DNA of 26,953 nt from a bacterium. Its GTDB lineage: Bacteria; Blakebacterota; Blakebacteria; Blakebacterales; Blakebacteraceae. The notes below the pieces were generated by a model, which made no database searches, was not told where the DNA came from, and saw only the letters and a list, made by a program, of their open reading frames with translations. A program made the position numbers and the translations under genes. The DNA is taken from assembly GCA_025774615.1 (NCBI GenBank), contig JALGVQ010000029.1:1-26953 (forward strand), read 5' to 3'. Below, piece by piece: positions 15,418 to 23,581 of the stretch. Numbering within the stretch: the first letter of the stretch is position 1; each line of letters opens with the position of its first letter.

Positions 15418-17489
15418 CCGGGAAGACATCAGAGGGAGTAGTGGCCTCGCATGGACTCACACGCGACGGAGCTCTCGAGCTGCTGCGGCAGATGTGGGAG
15501 ATCCGCATGTTCGAGGATCGGGTCTACGATCTGCTCGGACGCAACATCATCAAGGGTGCCTCACACCTCTATGCCGGGCAGGAGGCGGTTGCCGTCGGAG
15601 CGATCTCAGCCCTCAGGGATGATGATCTCATAACCAGCACCCACCGCGGCCACGGGCATTGTCACGCCCGGGGGGTGAGTCTGGTGGTCAGCGACGAGGA
15701 GCGGCAGGACCACTACAACCGGATGATGGCCGAACTCTGCGGCCGCGAAACAGGATACTGTCGGGGCCGTGGAGGCTCGATGCACATCGCTGACGTCGAG
15801 CGCGGCAATCTGGGAGCCACCGGTATCGTGGGGGGGAACATCCCCGTGGCCACCGGGGCCGGGATCGCCCAGCAGCAACACGATTCCGATCGCGTGGTTC
15901 TCTGCTTCTTCGGCGATGGAGCCACCAGTACCGGCAACTTCCACGAGTCGCTTAACCTGGCCGGACTCTGGAGACTGCCGGTCGTCTATATCATCGAGAA
16001 CAACCTCTACGGCATGTCGGTACCTCTTTCGTCGGCCGCCGCCCTGACAGCGCTCTCGGAACGTGCCGGTGCCTATAATATGCCCGGTGAGGTCGTCGAC
16101 GGCATGGATGTGCTCGAGGTACGGGCCGCTGTCAGGCGCGCCGTGGAACGGGCTCGGGCCGGTGATGGACCCTCACTGATCGAGTGCCGGACCTACCGCT
16201 GGTACGGCCACTCCCGCTCTGACCCGCGCGCCTACCGCACCCGCGAGGAGGAAGCTGAGTGGAAGAGCCGCGATCCGATCCCGAATTTCTCAGCCTGGCT
16301 GACCGAGAACGCGATCGTCCCGCAGGATGAGATCGAAGCTCTGGAGACCCGATGCGAGCAGGCGATCGAGAGCGCCACCGAATTCGCCCTGACCTCCCCC
16401 CTGCCCTCCCCCGACGAGGTCGAGGCAGACGTCTACGCTCCCTCGATCTGGACCAGCGATGATTACACCACCGAGAAACGCCTGCGGGATCTCTGCGGGG
16501 AGGAGAATGCAGAAGTGCGCACCATCCTCTACCGCGATGCCCTGCAGGAAGCCCTGCGCGAGGAGATGGAGCGGGACGAACGGGTCTTCGTGATGGGAGA
16601 GGATGTGGGCCTCTACGGCGGGGCCTACGGTGCCACCAAGGGACTCTTCGATTCATTCGGTCCCGGGCGGGTGATGGACACTCCGATCTCGGAAGCGACC
16701 ATCGGCGGCTCGGCGGTCGGGGCCGCCATGGCCGGCTGCCGCCCTGTGGCCGAGATCATGTACGTCGATTTCACCCCCCTGGCCATGGACCAGATCGCCA
16801 ATCAGGGAGCTAAGAACCGGTACATGTTCGGCGGCAAGACGACTGTACCGATGGTCATCCGCACCGAAGGCGGGGCCGGACGCTGCATCGCCGCTCATCA
16901 CTCCCAGAGCCTCGAAGCCCTCTGGACCCACTTCCCCGGCATCCATGTTGTGATGCCCGCTACTCCCTTCGACGCCAAGGGCCTGCTCAAGGCGGCCATC
17001 CGCGATGACAACCCGGTCATGTTCATAGAGCACAAGATGCTCTACGGGCTCAAAGGACCAGTGCCCGAAGAGGAATACCTGATCCCCTTCGGAGTGGCTG
17101 ACATCAAGCGCTCCGGTGATGACGTGACGGTTGTGACCTGGTCGCGCATGGTCCACCGGGCACTTGAAGCAGCCGACAGGTTGGCCGCTGAGGGCATCTC
17201 GATCGAGGTGATCGACCTGCGAACCCTCAAACCGCTCGACATGGAGACTATCGCCTCCTCAGTGAAAAGGACCGGCCGGATCGTGGGGGTGACCGAGGCC
17301 TGTCGGACCGGATCGTTCCTCTCCGAGATTTCAGCCCGCGTCTCCGAGGAGCTTTTCGATTACCTCGACGCACCCGTTGTGCGCGTGGCGGCCGCTGATG
17401 TCCCCGTGCCGATGTCTGAGTCGCTCGAGGATGCCGCCATTCCGGGTATTGAATCCGTGATCGCCGGCATCAGGGAGGTCCTCCGATGA
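15414..17489 (+). CDS. 2-oxoacid dehydrogenase E1, alpha and beta subunits fused
   Basis: This thiamine-diphosphate decarboxylase component of a 2-oxoacid dehydrogenase complex has 691 residues. Residues 1 to about 345 are the alpha part, with HRGHGHCHARG and the ThDP/Mg motif GDGATSTGNFHESLNLAG ending in ENN. A linker near 345-365 leads into the beta part, from about 367, with FVMGEDVGLYGGAYGATKGL, TPISEATIGGSAVGAAMAG and IDLRTLKPLD. Separate alpha and beta genes are the common arrangement; fused forms are known. Pyruvate, acetoin or branched-chain keto acids are all possible substrates and cannot be separated by eye. Being coupled to rhamnulokinase (ATGA) and to E2 (ATGA) suggests a sugar-specific role, for instance handling a three-carbon product of the aldolase. 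Confidence 0.9.
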   Translation: MTGKTSEGVVASHGLTRDGALELLRQMWEIRMFEDRVYDLLGRNIIKGASHLYAGQEAVAVGAISALRDDDLITSTHRGHGHCHARGVSLVVSDEERQDHYNRMMAELCGRETGYCRGRGGSMHIADVERGNLGATGIVGGNIPVATGAGIAQQQHDSDRVVLCFFGDGATSTGNFHESLNLAGLWRLPVVYIIENNLYGMSVPLSSAAALTALSERAGAYNMPGEVVDGMDVLEVRAAVRRAVERARAGDGPSLIECRTYRWYGHSRSDPRAYRTREEEAEWKSRDPIPNFSAWLTENAIVPQDEIEALETRCEQAIESATEFALTSPLPSPDEVEADVYAPSIWTSDDYTTEKRLRDLCGEENAEVRTILYRDALQEALREEMERDERVFVMGEDVGLYGGAYGATKGLFDSFGPGRVMDTPISEATIGGSAVGAAMAGCRPVAEIMYVDFTPLAMDQIANQGAKNRYMFGGKTTVPMVIRTEGGAGRCIAAHHSQSLEALWTHFPGIHVVMPATPFDAKGLLKAAIRDDNPVMFIEHKMLYGLKGPVPEEEYLIPFGVADIKRSGDDVTVVTWSRMVHRALEAADRLAAEGISIEVIDLRTLKPLDMETIASSVKRTGRIVGVTEACRTGSFLSEISARVSEELFDYLDAPVVRVAAADVPVPMSESLEDAAIPGIESVIAGIREVLR

Positions 17490-18835
17490 TCAGTGAAGTC
17501 ATCATGCCGAAGCTGGGGCAGACCATGGAAGAAGGCCGGGTCGTGGAGTGGTACCTGGCCGAGGGGGATGAAGTGAAGCGGGGGGACCTGCTCTACACCC
17601 TGGAATCGGACAAGGCCTCTCTCGACGTCGAAGCCACTGGCCGGGGCTGGTTGCGGAAGATAGTTATCGATGAAGATGAAGTCGTGCCGGTACTCACCGT
17701 GGTAGCTCTGATCACTACCGATGCCGATGAGTCGATCGAAGCCTGGAGCCCGACGCCGGTGGAACCGGGAACCGGGATCGAGACCGCGTCACCGGACGTT
17801 ACCGCCACACCAGCCGGAACTGAACCGCCGGCAGCTGCCGTCGACTCTGCCCCATCCATCGACTCCACGGGAACTTCTTCCTCTCCCGGCCGCCTCATCG
17901 CCTCTCCCCGTGCCCGCCGCCTGGCCGCAGACCGCGGCGTCGATCTCACCCCGGTCACCGGATCGGGGCCCGGGGGGCGGATCGTGGAAGCCGATGTCCT
18001 CGTTGCCGCGGCAGGTGTCCCTGATACCGGGGCCAGAGGGGACGGCTATCCTCGCGCAGATCTTCCGGTGACCGAGACCATCCCGCTGACCGGCCTGCGC
18101 GGCATCATCTCCGAGCGTATGACACTGAGCGCCCGCACGATCCCCCAGGTCACCCTGACGACCGAGGTGGATGCCTTCAATCTGCGGGAAGCGCGGCAGC
18201 GACTCAGGAGCGTTGAACCGGAGTGGGGGTTCGCCCCCGGTTATACCGAGCTGATCGCGTTCCTCACGGTACGGGCGCTGGCTGAACATCCTGGCCTGAA
18301 TGCCCGTCTGAGTGCCGACCATCAGGCGATCGAGATGCTTGCTCCTGTCAACCTGGGTGTGGCCACTGATACCGAACGGGGTCTGATGGTGCCGGTCATC
18401 ACCAGCGCCGAGTCGATGGACCTGCGGACCTTCACCACCCGGGCCCGAGAGCTCATCACCCGCGCCCTGGAGGGTACCGCGCTTCCCGACGATCTGGCGG
18501 GCGGCACCTTCACCGTCACCAGTCTGGGTGCGTTCGGGATCGACGCATTCACACCACTCATCAACCCACCCGAGGCAGCGATCATGGGAATAGGACGCAT
18601 CAGGGAGAAACCGGTCGTGACCCCCGACGGGATATCCACCAGACCACTACTGACCCTGAGTCTGGTGTTCGATCACCGGATCGTGGACGGGGCCCCGGCG
18701 GCCCGATTCCTCCAACGCACGGGTGAACTCATCGAAAACCCGGATACCGTATTCGACGGGATCTTCCCCGATGTCATCGGAAAAGACATCAGCAGTGACA
18801 TCGGCAGTGATACCAGCGGCGAGGCAATCACATGA
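17486..18835 (+). CDS. Dihydrolipoyl acyltransferase E2 of the same complex
   Basis: It moves the acyl group from E1 to CoA via lipoate. The 449-residue protein has one lipoyl domain with the lipoylated lysine K43 in LESDKAS. A Pro/Thr/Ala-rich linker (about 85-130) follows, then a peripheral-subunit-binding domain (ASPRARRLAADRGVDLTPVTGSGPGGRIVEADV, roughly 135-170). The catalytic domain contains SLVFDHRIVDG with H397 and D401. All three functional parts are therefore present and complete. No E3 (dihydrolipoamide dehydrogenase) gene is in the window, so the complex must use one encoded elsewhere. The start overlaps the E1 stop and the stop overlaps the DeoR start, both as ATGA. Confidence 0.92.
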   Translation: MISEVIMPKLGQTMEEGRVVEWYLAEGDEVKRGDLLYTLESDKASLDVEATGRGWLRKIVIDEDEVVPVLTVVALITTDADESIEAWSPTPVEPGTGIETASPDVTATPAGTEPPAAAVDSAPSIDSTGTSSSPGRLIASPRARRLAADRGVDLTPVTGSGPGGRIVEADVLVAAAGVPDTGARGDGYPRADLPVTETIPLTGLRGIISERMTLSARTIPQVTLTTEVDAFNLREARQRLRSVEPEWGFAPGYTELIAFLTVRALAEHPGLNARLSADHQAIEMLAPVNLGVATDTERGLMVPVITSAESMDLRTFTTRARELITRALEGTALPDDLAGGTFTVTSLGAFGIDAFTPLINPPEAAIMGIGRIREKPVVTPDGISTRPLLTLSLVFDHRIVDGAPAARFLQRTGELIENPDTVFDGIFPDVIGKDISSDIGSDTSGEAIT

Positions 18836-19596
18836 AGAACGGCATGCTTCCCGTCGAACGGCATCGTGAGATCATTAATAGCGTTGAATCTGCCGGCAGC
18901 GTACGGACCATCGAACTGGCTCGTGCGTTGAGCGTGGCTGAGGAAACCATCCGCCGCGATCTGGAGAGACTCGATTCCGAAGGCCGGCTCGTTCGGATCC
19001 ATGGAGGAGCCGTGCGCGTATCGGGCGAACACCGGGAGATACCCTTCGATGTGCGTGAAGTGGTGAATCTGAAGCAGAAACGGGCAATGGCACTGACAGC
19101 GATCGAATATGTAAGAGAGGGTGATGTGATCGCGCTCGATGCCAGTTCGACTGTGCGTGAGCTCGCCCGGCTCATTCCCGACAGACCCCTTACTGTTGTC
19201 ACCAATTCTATCGCGGTGACAACCACACTGCTCGATCGTACCAGGGTCCGGGTTGTCTCCACCGGCGGCACCCTCGATGGCCCCTCCCTCTCCTATACCG
19301 GCACCCTGGCCGAGGAGGCCCTGGAGCGTTTTGCCATCAGCCGCACCTTCCTCTCGTGCACCGCCCTCGATATCGAACGGGGGCTGGCCGTGGCCACCGA
19401 GGAACACGCCCGGATCAAGCGTCGCATGATGCAGCTCGCCGACGAGGTCATTCTGCTCGTCGATACCTCGAAGTTTTCTGCTCAGGGAGTCGAGTTCTTC
19501 GCTGCTCCTGAAGAGGTGGACCTGCTCATCACCGACGGAGGAACAGACAGAGCCTCACTGCAGGCATTGAAGAAACGCGGGATTACTGTCCGATAG
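18832..19596 (+). CDS. DeoR-family transcriptional regulator
   Basis: This 254-residue regulator is the last gene of the plus-strand operon. The N-terminal winged helix-turn-helix is clear: HREIINSVESAGSV, then LSVAEETIRRDLERLDSEGRLVRIHGGA, about residues 10-60. The C-terminal sugar-phosphate sensor domain shows DASSTVRELARLI, VVTNS, VSTGGTL and the late VDTSKF motif usual in the family. DeoR proteins generally repress sugar operons and release DNA on binding a phosphorylated intermediate; here rhamnulose-1-phosphate or DHAP would be natural signals. The probable target is the divergent promoter region near 9783-9816, which would give co-control of both operons plus autoregulation. Neither ligand nor operator is shown by the sequence. 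Confidence 0.9.
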   Translation: MKNGMLPVERHREIINSVESAGSVRTIELARALSVAEETIRRDLERLDSEGRLVRIHGGAVRVSGEHREIPFDVREVVNLKQKRAMALTAIEYVREGDVIALDASSTVRELARLIPDRPLTVVTNSIAVTTTLLDRTRVRVVSTGGTLDGPSLSYTGTLAEEALERFAISRTFLSCTALDIERGLAVATEEHARIKRRMMQLADEVILLVDTSKFSAQGVEFFAAPEEVDLLITDGGTDRASLQALKKRGITVR

Positions 19597-19621
19597 AGCA
19601 GCGACTGTCGCCTGACCGGGC

Positions 19622-20809
19622 CTACACCTCCACCGCTGTCTCCGATGGTGCCGTGAACCAGTGCTGCGTTCTGAGTCCTATCCGGACCAGCATCAGCATC
19701 ACCGGAACCTCGATCAGCACTCCCACAACCGTTGCAAGGGCTGCTCCCGATGAGAGCCCGAAGAGCATCGTCGCTGTGGCGATCGCTACCTCGAAGTGGT
19801 TCGAAGCCCCGATGATCGCTGCCGGTGCGGCATCTTCATACGATAACCCGAGCATTCTGGCGGCGCCGTATCCCAACCAGAAAATCAGCATTGTCTGGAT
19901 GAAGAGCGGGATGGCGATCCAGAGGATGGTCAGGGGCCGGGCGATGATGACATCACCCTTGAAGGAGAAAAGAAGCACCAGTGTCACCAGGAGGGCGGTG
20001 ATGGTAACAGGGGTGAGCAGATGCAGGAACTTCTCCCTGAACCAGGTCTCTCCTTTTATGGCGATGATCCCTTTCCGGGTCGCGAAACCGGCTGCCAGCG
20101 GCAGGGCCACGTAGATGGCGATCGACAACAGCAACGCCTGCCACGGGACGGGAAGCCGGCCTACCCCAAGCAGAAAACCACCGAGTACGCCGTAGAGAAC
20201 CAGCATGGTCAGGGAGTTGATGGCCACCATGACGAGGGTCAATCCATCATTTCCTCTGGCCAGGTACCCCCACACCAGCACCATCGCGGTACAGGGAGCG
20301 ATCCCCAGGAGGATGCAGCCGGCCAGATAGCTGCGCCAGAGGGGTACCTCCAGCATCTTGATGCCTTCCTGCAGGACCACGATACCCGACCCATGCTGCG
20401 CACCGACGGGGAGATCGAGCCCGAATGGCATCCGGACCAGATCAACTGCCTCGGCTCCGATCAGATTCCTGAAGAGGACTCCGAGAAAGAGCATGGCGAT
20501 GGCGTACATGGTAAACGGCTTGATGGCCCAGTTCAGAAAGAGAGTCAAACCGACAGGTTTTCCACTTCTACCGGCCTTGATGACTTCGGTGAAATCGATC
20601 TTCACCATGATCGGGTACATCATGAAGAAGAGGCAGATCGCAATGGGGATCGAGACGACCGGAGCCCCATCCACCCGGATCGCCATGCCGTCAAGGGTCC
20701 GTGCGAGGTCGGGGGCGATCCGACCAAGCACGATGCCGCCAAGGATGCACAATCCGACCCAGACCGTCAGATAGCGTTCAAATCCGCTCATGCCTCCACG
20801 TTCACTCAT
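19622..20809 (-). CDS. ACR3-type arsenite efflux permease
   Basis: This inner-membrane transporter of the BASS superfamily exports arsenite (possibly antimonite). It has 395 residues with about ten hydrophobic helices. Family marks are the conserved Cys in [18 protein letters not shown] (C173), [18 protein letters not shown] with E340, and [10 protein letters not shown] with E367. A longer loop than usual (about residues 115-160, with [22 protein letters not shown]) precedes the cysteine helix. GGGGAG lies 6 nt before the ATG. It converges on the DeoR gene with a 25-bp gap and diverges from the TolC-like gene. No arsR, arsC or other arsenic gene is nearby. A candidate operator palindrome lies 22-47 bp upstream of its start. 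Confidence 0.88.
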   Translation of the reverse strand: MSERGGMSGFERYLTVWVGLCILGGIVLGRIAPDLARTLDGMAIRVDGAPVVSIPIAICLFFMMYPIMVKIDFTEVIKAGRSGKPVGLTLFLNWAIKPFTMYAIAMLFLGVLFRNLIGAEAVDLVRMPFGLDLPVGAQHGSGIVVLQEGIKMLEVPLWRSYLAGCILLGIAPCTAMVLVWGYLARGNDGLTLVMVAINSLTMLVLYGVLGGFLLGVGRLPVPWQALLLSIAIYVALPLAAGFATRKGIIAIKGETWFREKFLHLLTPVTITALLVTLVLLFSFKGDVIIARPLTILWIAIPLFIQTMLIFWLGYGAARMLGLSYEDAAPAAIIGASNHFEVAIATATMLFGLSSGAALATVVGVLIEVPVMLMLVRIGLRTQHWFTAPSETAVEV

Positions 20810-20830
20810 GCGATACTCCCCGGCTTCACT

Positions 20831-20856
20831 GTCTCATCAGGAATTCCTGTCCAGAC
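20831..20856. promoter_or_regulatory. 26-bp interrupted palindrome, candidate operator upstream of the ACR3 gene
   Basis: The sequence reads GTCT-N3-CAGGAATTCCTG-N3-AGAC. The inner 12 bp are a perfect palindrome and the outer four-base arms match symmetrically. It sits 22-47 bp upstream of the ACR3 start, where a repressor or activator dimer could act. It is not followed by a T-tract, so it is not terminator-like. Confidence 0.45.
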
Positions 20857-20919
20857 TAATGACGAAACAACCACTGCACAACCAGGTGCCTGTGCCGTAA
20901 TCCGCACCGGGACTGATCC

Positions 20920-20948
20920 TTGATGCCATACACCTGACGATTTATTCA
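20920..20948 (+). promoter_or_regulatory. Weak candidate promoter for the TolC/two-component operon
   Basis: TTGATG (20920-20925) and TATTCA (20943-20948) are 17 bp apart in an AT-richer patch, about 95 bp before the TolC-like start. The -10 matches poorly. Nothing else distinct was seen in the 233-bp intergenic region apart from the palindrome at 20831-20856. Confidence 0.2.
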
Positions 20949-21042
20949 GATAACCGTAAGTAGGAGAAAGTCTCAACAGCCCACAGACTGTCGGCACAAC
21001 ACGACCTGACACCTGTCCAGTTCATCGCTGGCAAGGAGATGT

Positions 21043-22572
21043 GTGCCGATGGAACGCCCGACCTGTCTTTCCGGCAAACTGCTTCTCATCACCACAGGAG
21101 CATTGCTGGCAGCCCCTCAGAGTGTCACTGCCCAACCAGTGGAATCTTCATATATCACCATGACTCCTGCCGTCCCGCTCGAGATCGACCTTGAACTGGC
21201 GCTCAGGCTCGCTCTCGACCGATCGTGGCGGATGGAACGTGAGAGACTCGACCTGAAACGGGACCGGTTCAACCTGGAAGCGAGCAGAGCAGCACTCAAG
21301 TCGAACGCCTCGATAGACTTCACTATTCCTGATTACGATCAATCAATCAAAGAGATCATCGATCCACAGACAGGGGATCCCCGGGTCATCAGCACCAGCG
21401 GAGCCAGGTACTCCAGCTCCATTTCGATCCGTCAGCCACTGCCGACCAATGGAGTACTATCTCTTAACGGAGTGATGAATCGAACCCAGGATGAGCTCAT
21501 AAAATACACTCCAGGGAAGAAGACGTATTACGGCAGGATGTATCTCCGATTCACACAGCCTCTCCTGCAACCGAATGAGATCAAGATGGATATCCGGCGA
21601 GCGGAACTGCGTCTGGAGCGGACAGAACTCTCGTTCAGAGATGAAGAGATCTCGATCGTGAACAATGTCACCGGGGACTTCTTCGACCTCTTCGAACTCG
21701 CCTATGAAGACACCCTGGCCCGGGAGGAACTGCGCCGTCTCGAATCTCTCTATCAGCGGGGTCAGGAACAGTATGCCCGGGGTGAAATGACCGAATCGGC
21801 ACTGCTGCAGCTCGAGGTCGAACAGGCCGCGGCTCGTGACCGGAGTTCATCCGCCTCCGGGCGGTTCGCCAGAGAGGTAGCCGATTTCAACCAGACGATC
21901 GGATTACCACTGGAGCAGCAGATAGCAATCCGTCATGTGATCGATTACAGCCCGGTCACTATCGATGATGCCGGGCTGGTTGATAAAGCGTTGAGGCAGC
22001 GGAGCGACCTGCGAAGGGATGAGATGGAGCGGGAACGGGAAGAAATGGACCTCCGTGAAGAACGCGCGAGGGGATCTCTCACCGGAGACCTCGGCATCAC
22101 GCTCGGCCTCGAAGGAAGAGCAGGTGACATGGAAGCGTTCTATGAAGCCATGCTCAATCCTGACCAGGCACGAGGTGTTGCCGTGAATTTTTCACTGCCT
22201 CTCTGGGACTGGGGCAGAAATAAAGCTCGAGTGAACGGGATACTCACTGGGCTGGAAAAAATGGATCGAGAAAAAGAGGAGACGATCAAGACCATCCGGA
22301 GAGAGGTCGGAAGTGTTGTGGCCAGGATCAGGGAGGCGAAATCCCGCCTGACAGGGCTGTCTACCAGTGTCGATGCAGCGCGTCGTTCATACGATCTCTC
22401 CCTCGCACAATTCGACGCCGGCGACCTGGGAGCTCAGGACCTGCTCCTGACTCAGAAGAGATTCTCTGAGGCACGCAGAAGTTATCTCAGTGCTTACCTG
22501 GACTATCGAAACGCGCTGACCGATCTGTCGGCAGTCACGACGGGCAGTGGCTACTGGGGCAGACGCCGCTAA
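21043..22572 (+). CDS. TolC-family outer-membrane efflux protein
   Basis: This is an outer-membrane channel of the TolC/CusC (OEP) type, 509 residues. A signal peptide covers about residues 1-30 (KLLLITTGALLAAPQSVTAQ). The mature protein is mostly long charged coiled-coil helices, with the twofold OEP pattern: ALRLALDRSW near the N-terminus, a middle helix pair (FDLFELAYEDTLAREELRRLESLYQRGQEQYARGEMTES), and a late SYDLSLAQFDAGDLGAQDLLLTQKRF. AAGGAG at 21033-21038 is 4 nt before GTG 21043 and 10 nt before ATG 21049, so either codon could be the start. No membrane-fusion protein or inner-membrane pump follows; a small exported protein and a two-component system do. Its efflux partner must be elsewhere, or it forms a novel set with these neighbours. 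Confidence 0.88.
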   Translation: MPMERPTCLSGKLLLITTGALLAAPQSVTAQPVESSYITMTPAVPLEIDLELALRLALDRSWRMERERLDLKRDRFNLEASRAALKSNASIDFTIPDYDQSIKEIIDPQTGDPRVISTSGARYSSSISIRQPLPTNGVLSLNGVMNRTQDELIKYTPGKKTYYGRMYLRFTQPLLQPNEIKMDIRRAELRLERTELSFRDEEISIVNNVTGDFFDLFELAYEDTLAREELRRLESLYQRGQEQYARGEMTESALLQLEVEQAAARDRSSSASGRFAREVADFNQTIGLPLEQQIAIRHVIDYSPVTIDDAGLVDKALRQRSDLRRDEMEREREEMDLREERARGSLTGDLGITLGLEGRAGDMEAFYEAMLNPDQARGVAVNFSLPLWDWGRNKARVNGILTGLEKMDREKEETIKTIRREVGSVVARIREAKSRLTGLSTSVDAARRSYDLSLAQFDAGDLGAQDLLLTQKRFSEARRSYLSAYLDYRNALTDLSAVTTGSGYWGRRR

Positions 22573-22608
22573 GAATCGTCTTAATAGTACGATCGAAGGA
22601 GCCTGACC

Positions 22609-22917
22609 ATGAAGATCAAGAAGAATACCGGTTATCATCTCCTGGCCTTCTGTATTGGAGCGCTTGCTCCCCTGCCCCTCCTCATCGGATTTCAAAACAG
22701 TGACGACCCGGATGCCCGGAGAAAGAGAATCCCTGAACCCGTCAGGCACCTCAGGTCGAATGATGAGGCAGGACATTCCACGAATGATCTCCCGGTTCAA
22801 CCATCGAAACCTCAAGACGAGGGGCAGGATTTCACGCATAATACTGAGAGCCGGTACGCTGAGGATGTTTCTCTCTTCCTTGAGGGGAGGCAGTCGGTTG
22901 CGGATCCTGGTAGTTGA
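22609..22917 (+). CDS. Small exported or membrane-anchored protein of unknown function
   Basis: This 102-residue protein is not recognised. Its ATG has an excellent ribosome site (GAAGGAG 22595-22601, 7-nt spacing), which argues it is translated. The N-terminus is basic (MKIKKNTGYH), followed by the hydrophobic LLAFCIGALAPLPLLIGF, so it should be exported or anchored in the inner membrane with a short hydrophilic tail outside. The rest is polar, rich in Asp, Glu, Arg, Ser and Pro. It overlaps the response-regulator start by 20 bp, which suggests coupled translation and possibly a periplasmic accessory or sensor role for the two-component system. A spurious frame is possible, but the start signals are better than those of most genes here. 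Confidence 0.6.
   Translation: MKIKKNTGYHLLAFCIGALAPLPLLIGFQNSDDPDARRKRIPEPVRHLRSNDEAGHSTNDLPVQPSKPQDEGQDFTHNTESRYAEDVSLFLEGRQSVADPGS
22882..22890 (+). promoter_or_regulatory. Ribosome binding site deciding the TTG start of the response regulator
   Basis: GAGGGGAGG lies 7 nt before TTG at 22898, inside the end of the small-protein gene. Longer frames starting upstream (22655) have no such site and would add residues unlike the receiver family. Confidence 0.75.
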
Positions 22918-23581
22918 AGATCAGAAGAAAGTGGCGCAGGCTCTAAAAGAGGGGCTTGAGGCTGAGCACTATGAGGTCGATGTCGCCATGACCGGGGAAG
23001 ATGGCTTCTTTCAGGTCAGCTCTCAGACCTACGACCTTGTTCTTCTTGATCTTATGCTGCCCGGCAGGAGCGGGATCGACATCCTCAAGACGATGCGGGA
23101 GCGGGAAATCGAGACACCGGTGCTGATCCTCACTGCAAAGGACACGGTGGAGGATCGGGTTATCGGGCTCGATAGCGGCGCCGACGATTACCTGGTCAAG
23201 CCGTTCGCCTTCCCGGAACTCCTGGCCCGCATCCGGGCACTCCTTCGTCGCGGTCGAGCCGACCAGGTCCTGCGACTGAAGTACTCTGACCTGGAGATGG
23301 ACCTGGTAACCCGCCAGGTAAGGAGAGCTGGCCAGGAGATCCACCTCTCAGCCAGGGAATACGATCTGCTGGAGTATCTCCTGAGGAACAGCGGTCACGT
23401 GGTATCACGTCAGATGCTTGCCAGGGACGTCTGGCAGGAAACAGACCGGGTCACGCCGATCGACAACGTAATAGATGTTCATATTACCCGATTGCGGAAG
23501 AAGGTGGATCAGCCGTTTGAAACAACGCTGATCCGGACGGTACGTGGTGTGGGTTTCATGATAGGAGAGGACACTCAATGA
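22898..23581 (+). CDS. OmpR-family response regulator (TTG start)
   Basis: This 227-residue DNA-binding response regulator is paired with the next gene. The receiver domain begins at once (RILVVEDQ), with phospho-acceptor D51 in LVLLDLMLPG, T79 in LILTAKD and K101 in YLVKPF. The C-terminal winged helix contains LSAREYDLLEYLLRNSGHVVSRQMLARDVW, then NVIDVHITRLRKKVD and TVRGVGFMI. The start is TTG 22898 because of the ribosome site just upstream and because 227 residues is the usual length. The overall form is like CusR/CopR-type metal regulators, which would fit the adjacent ACR3 and TolC genes, but the signal cannot be read from the sequence. Its stop overlaps the kinase start (ATGA). Confidence 0.92.
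   Translation: MRILVVEDQKKVAQALKEGLEAEHYEVDVAMTGEDGFFQVSSQTYDLVLLDLMLPGRSGIDILKTMREREIETPVLILTAKDTVEDRVIGLDSGADDYLVKPFAFPELLARIRALLRRGRADQVLRLKYSDLEMDLVTRQVRRAGQEIHLSAREYDLLEYLLRNSGHVVSRQMLARDVWQETDRVTPIDNVIDVHITRLRKKVDQPFETTLIRTVRGVGFMIGEDTQ

Noticed and set aside
19601-19611. GCGAC-T-GTCGC palindrome after the DeoR gene as a terminator
   Set aside because: The stem is five pairs with a one-base loop and no T-run, so it would not act as a rho-independent terminator.
22575-22593. ATCGT/ACGAT inverted repeat after the TolC-like gene
   Set aside because: A five-pair stem with a nine-base loop and no T-run is too weak to call a terminator or riboregulator.
22655-22897. Longer N-terminus for the response regulator
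   Set aside because: It would add about 80 residues without family similarity; a TTG with a strong ribosome site gives the standard length.
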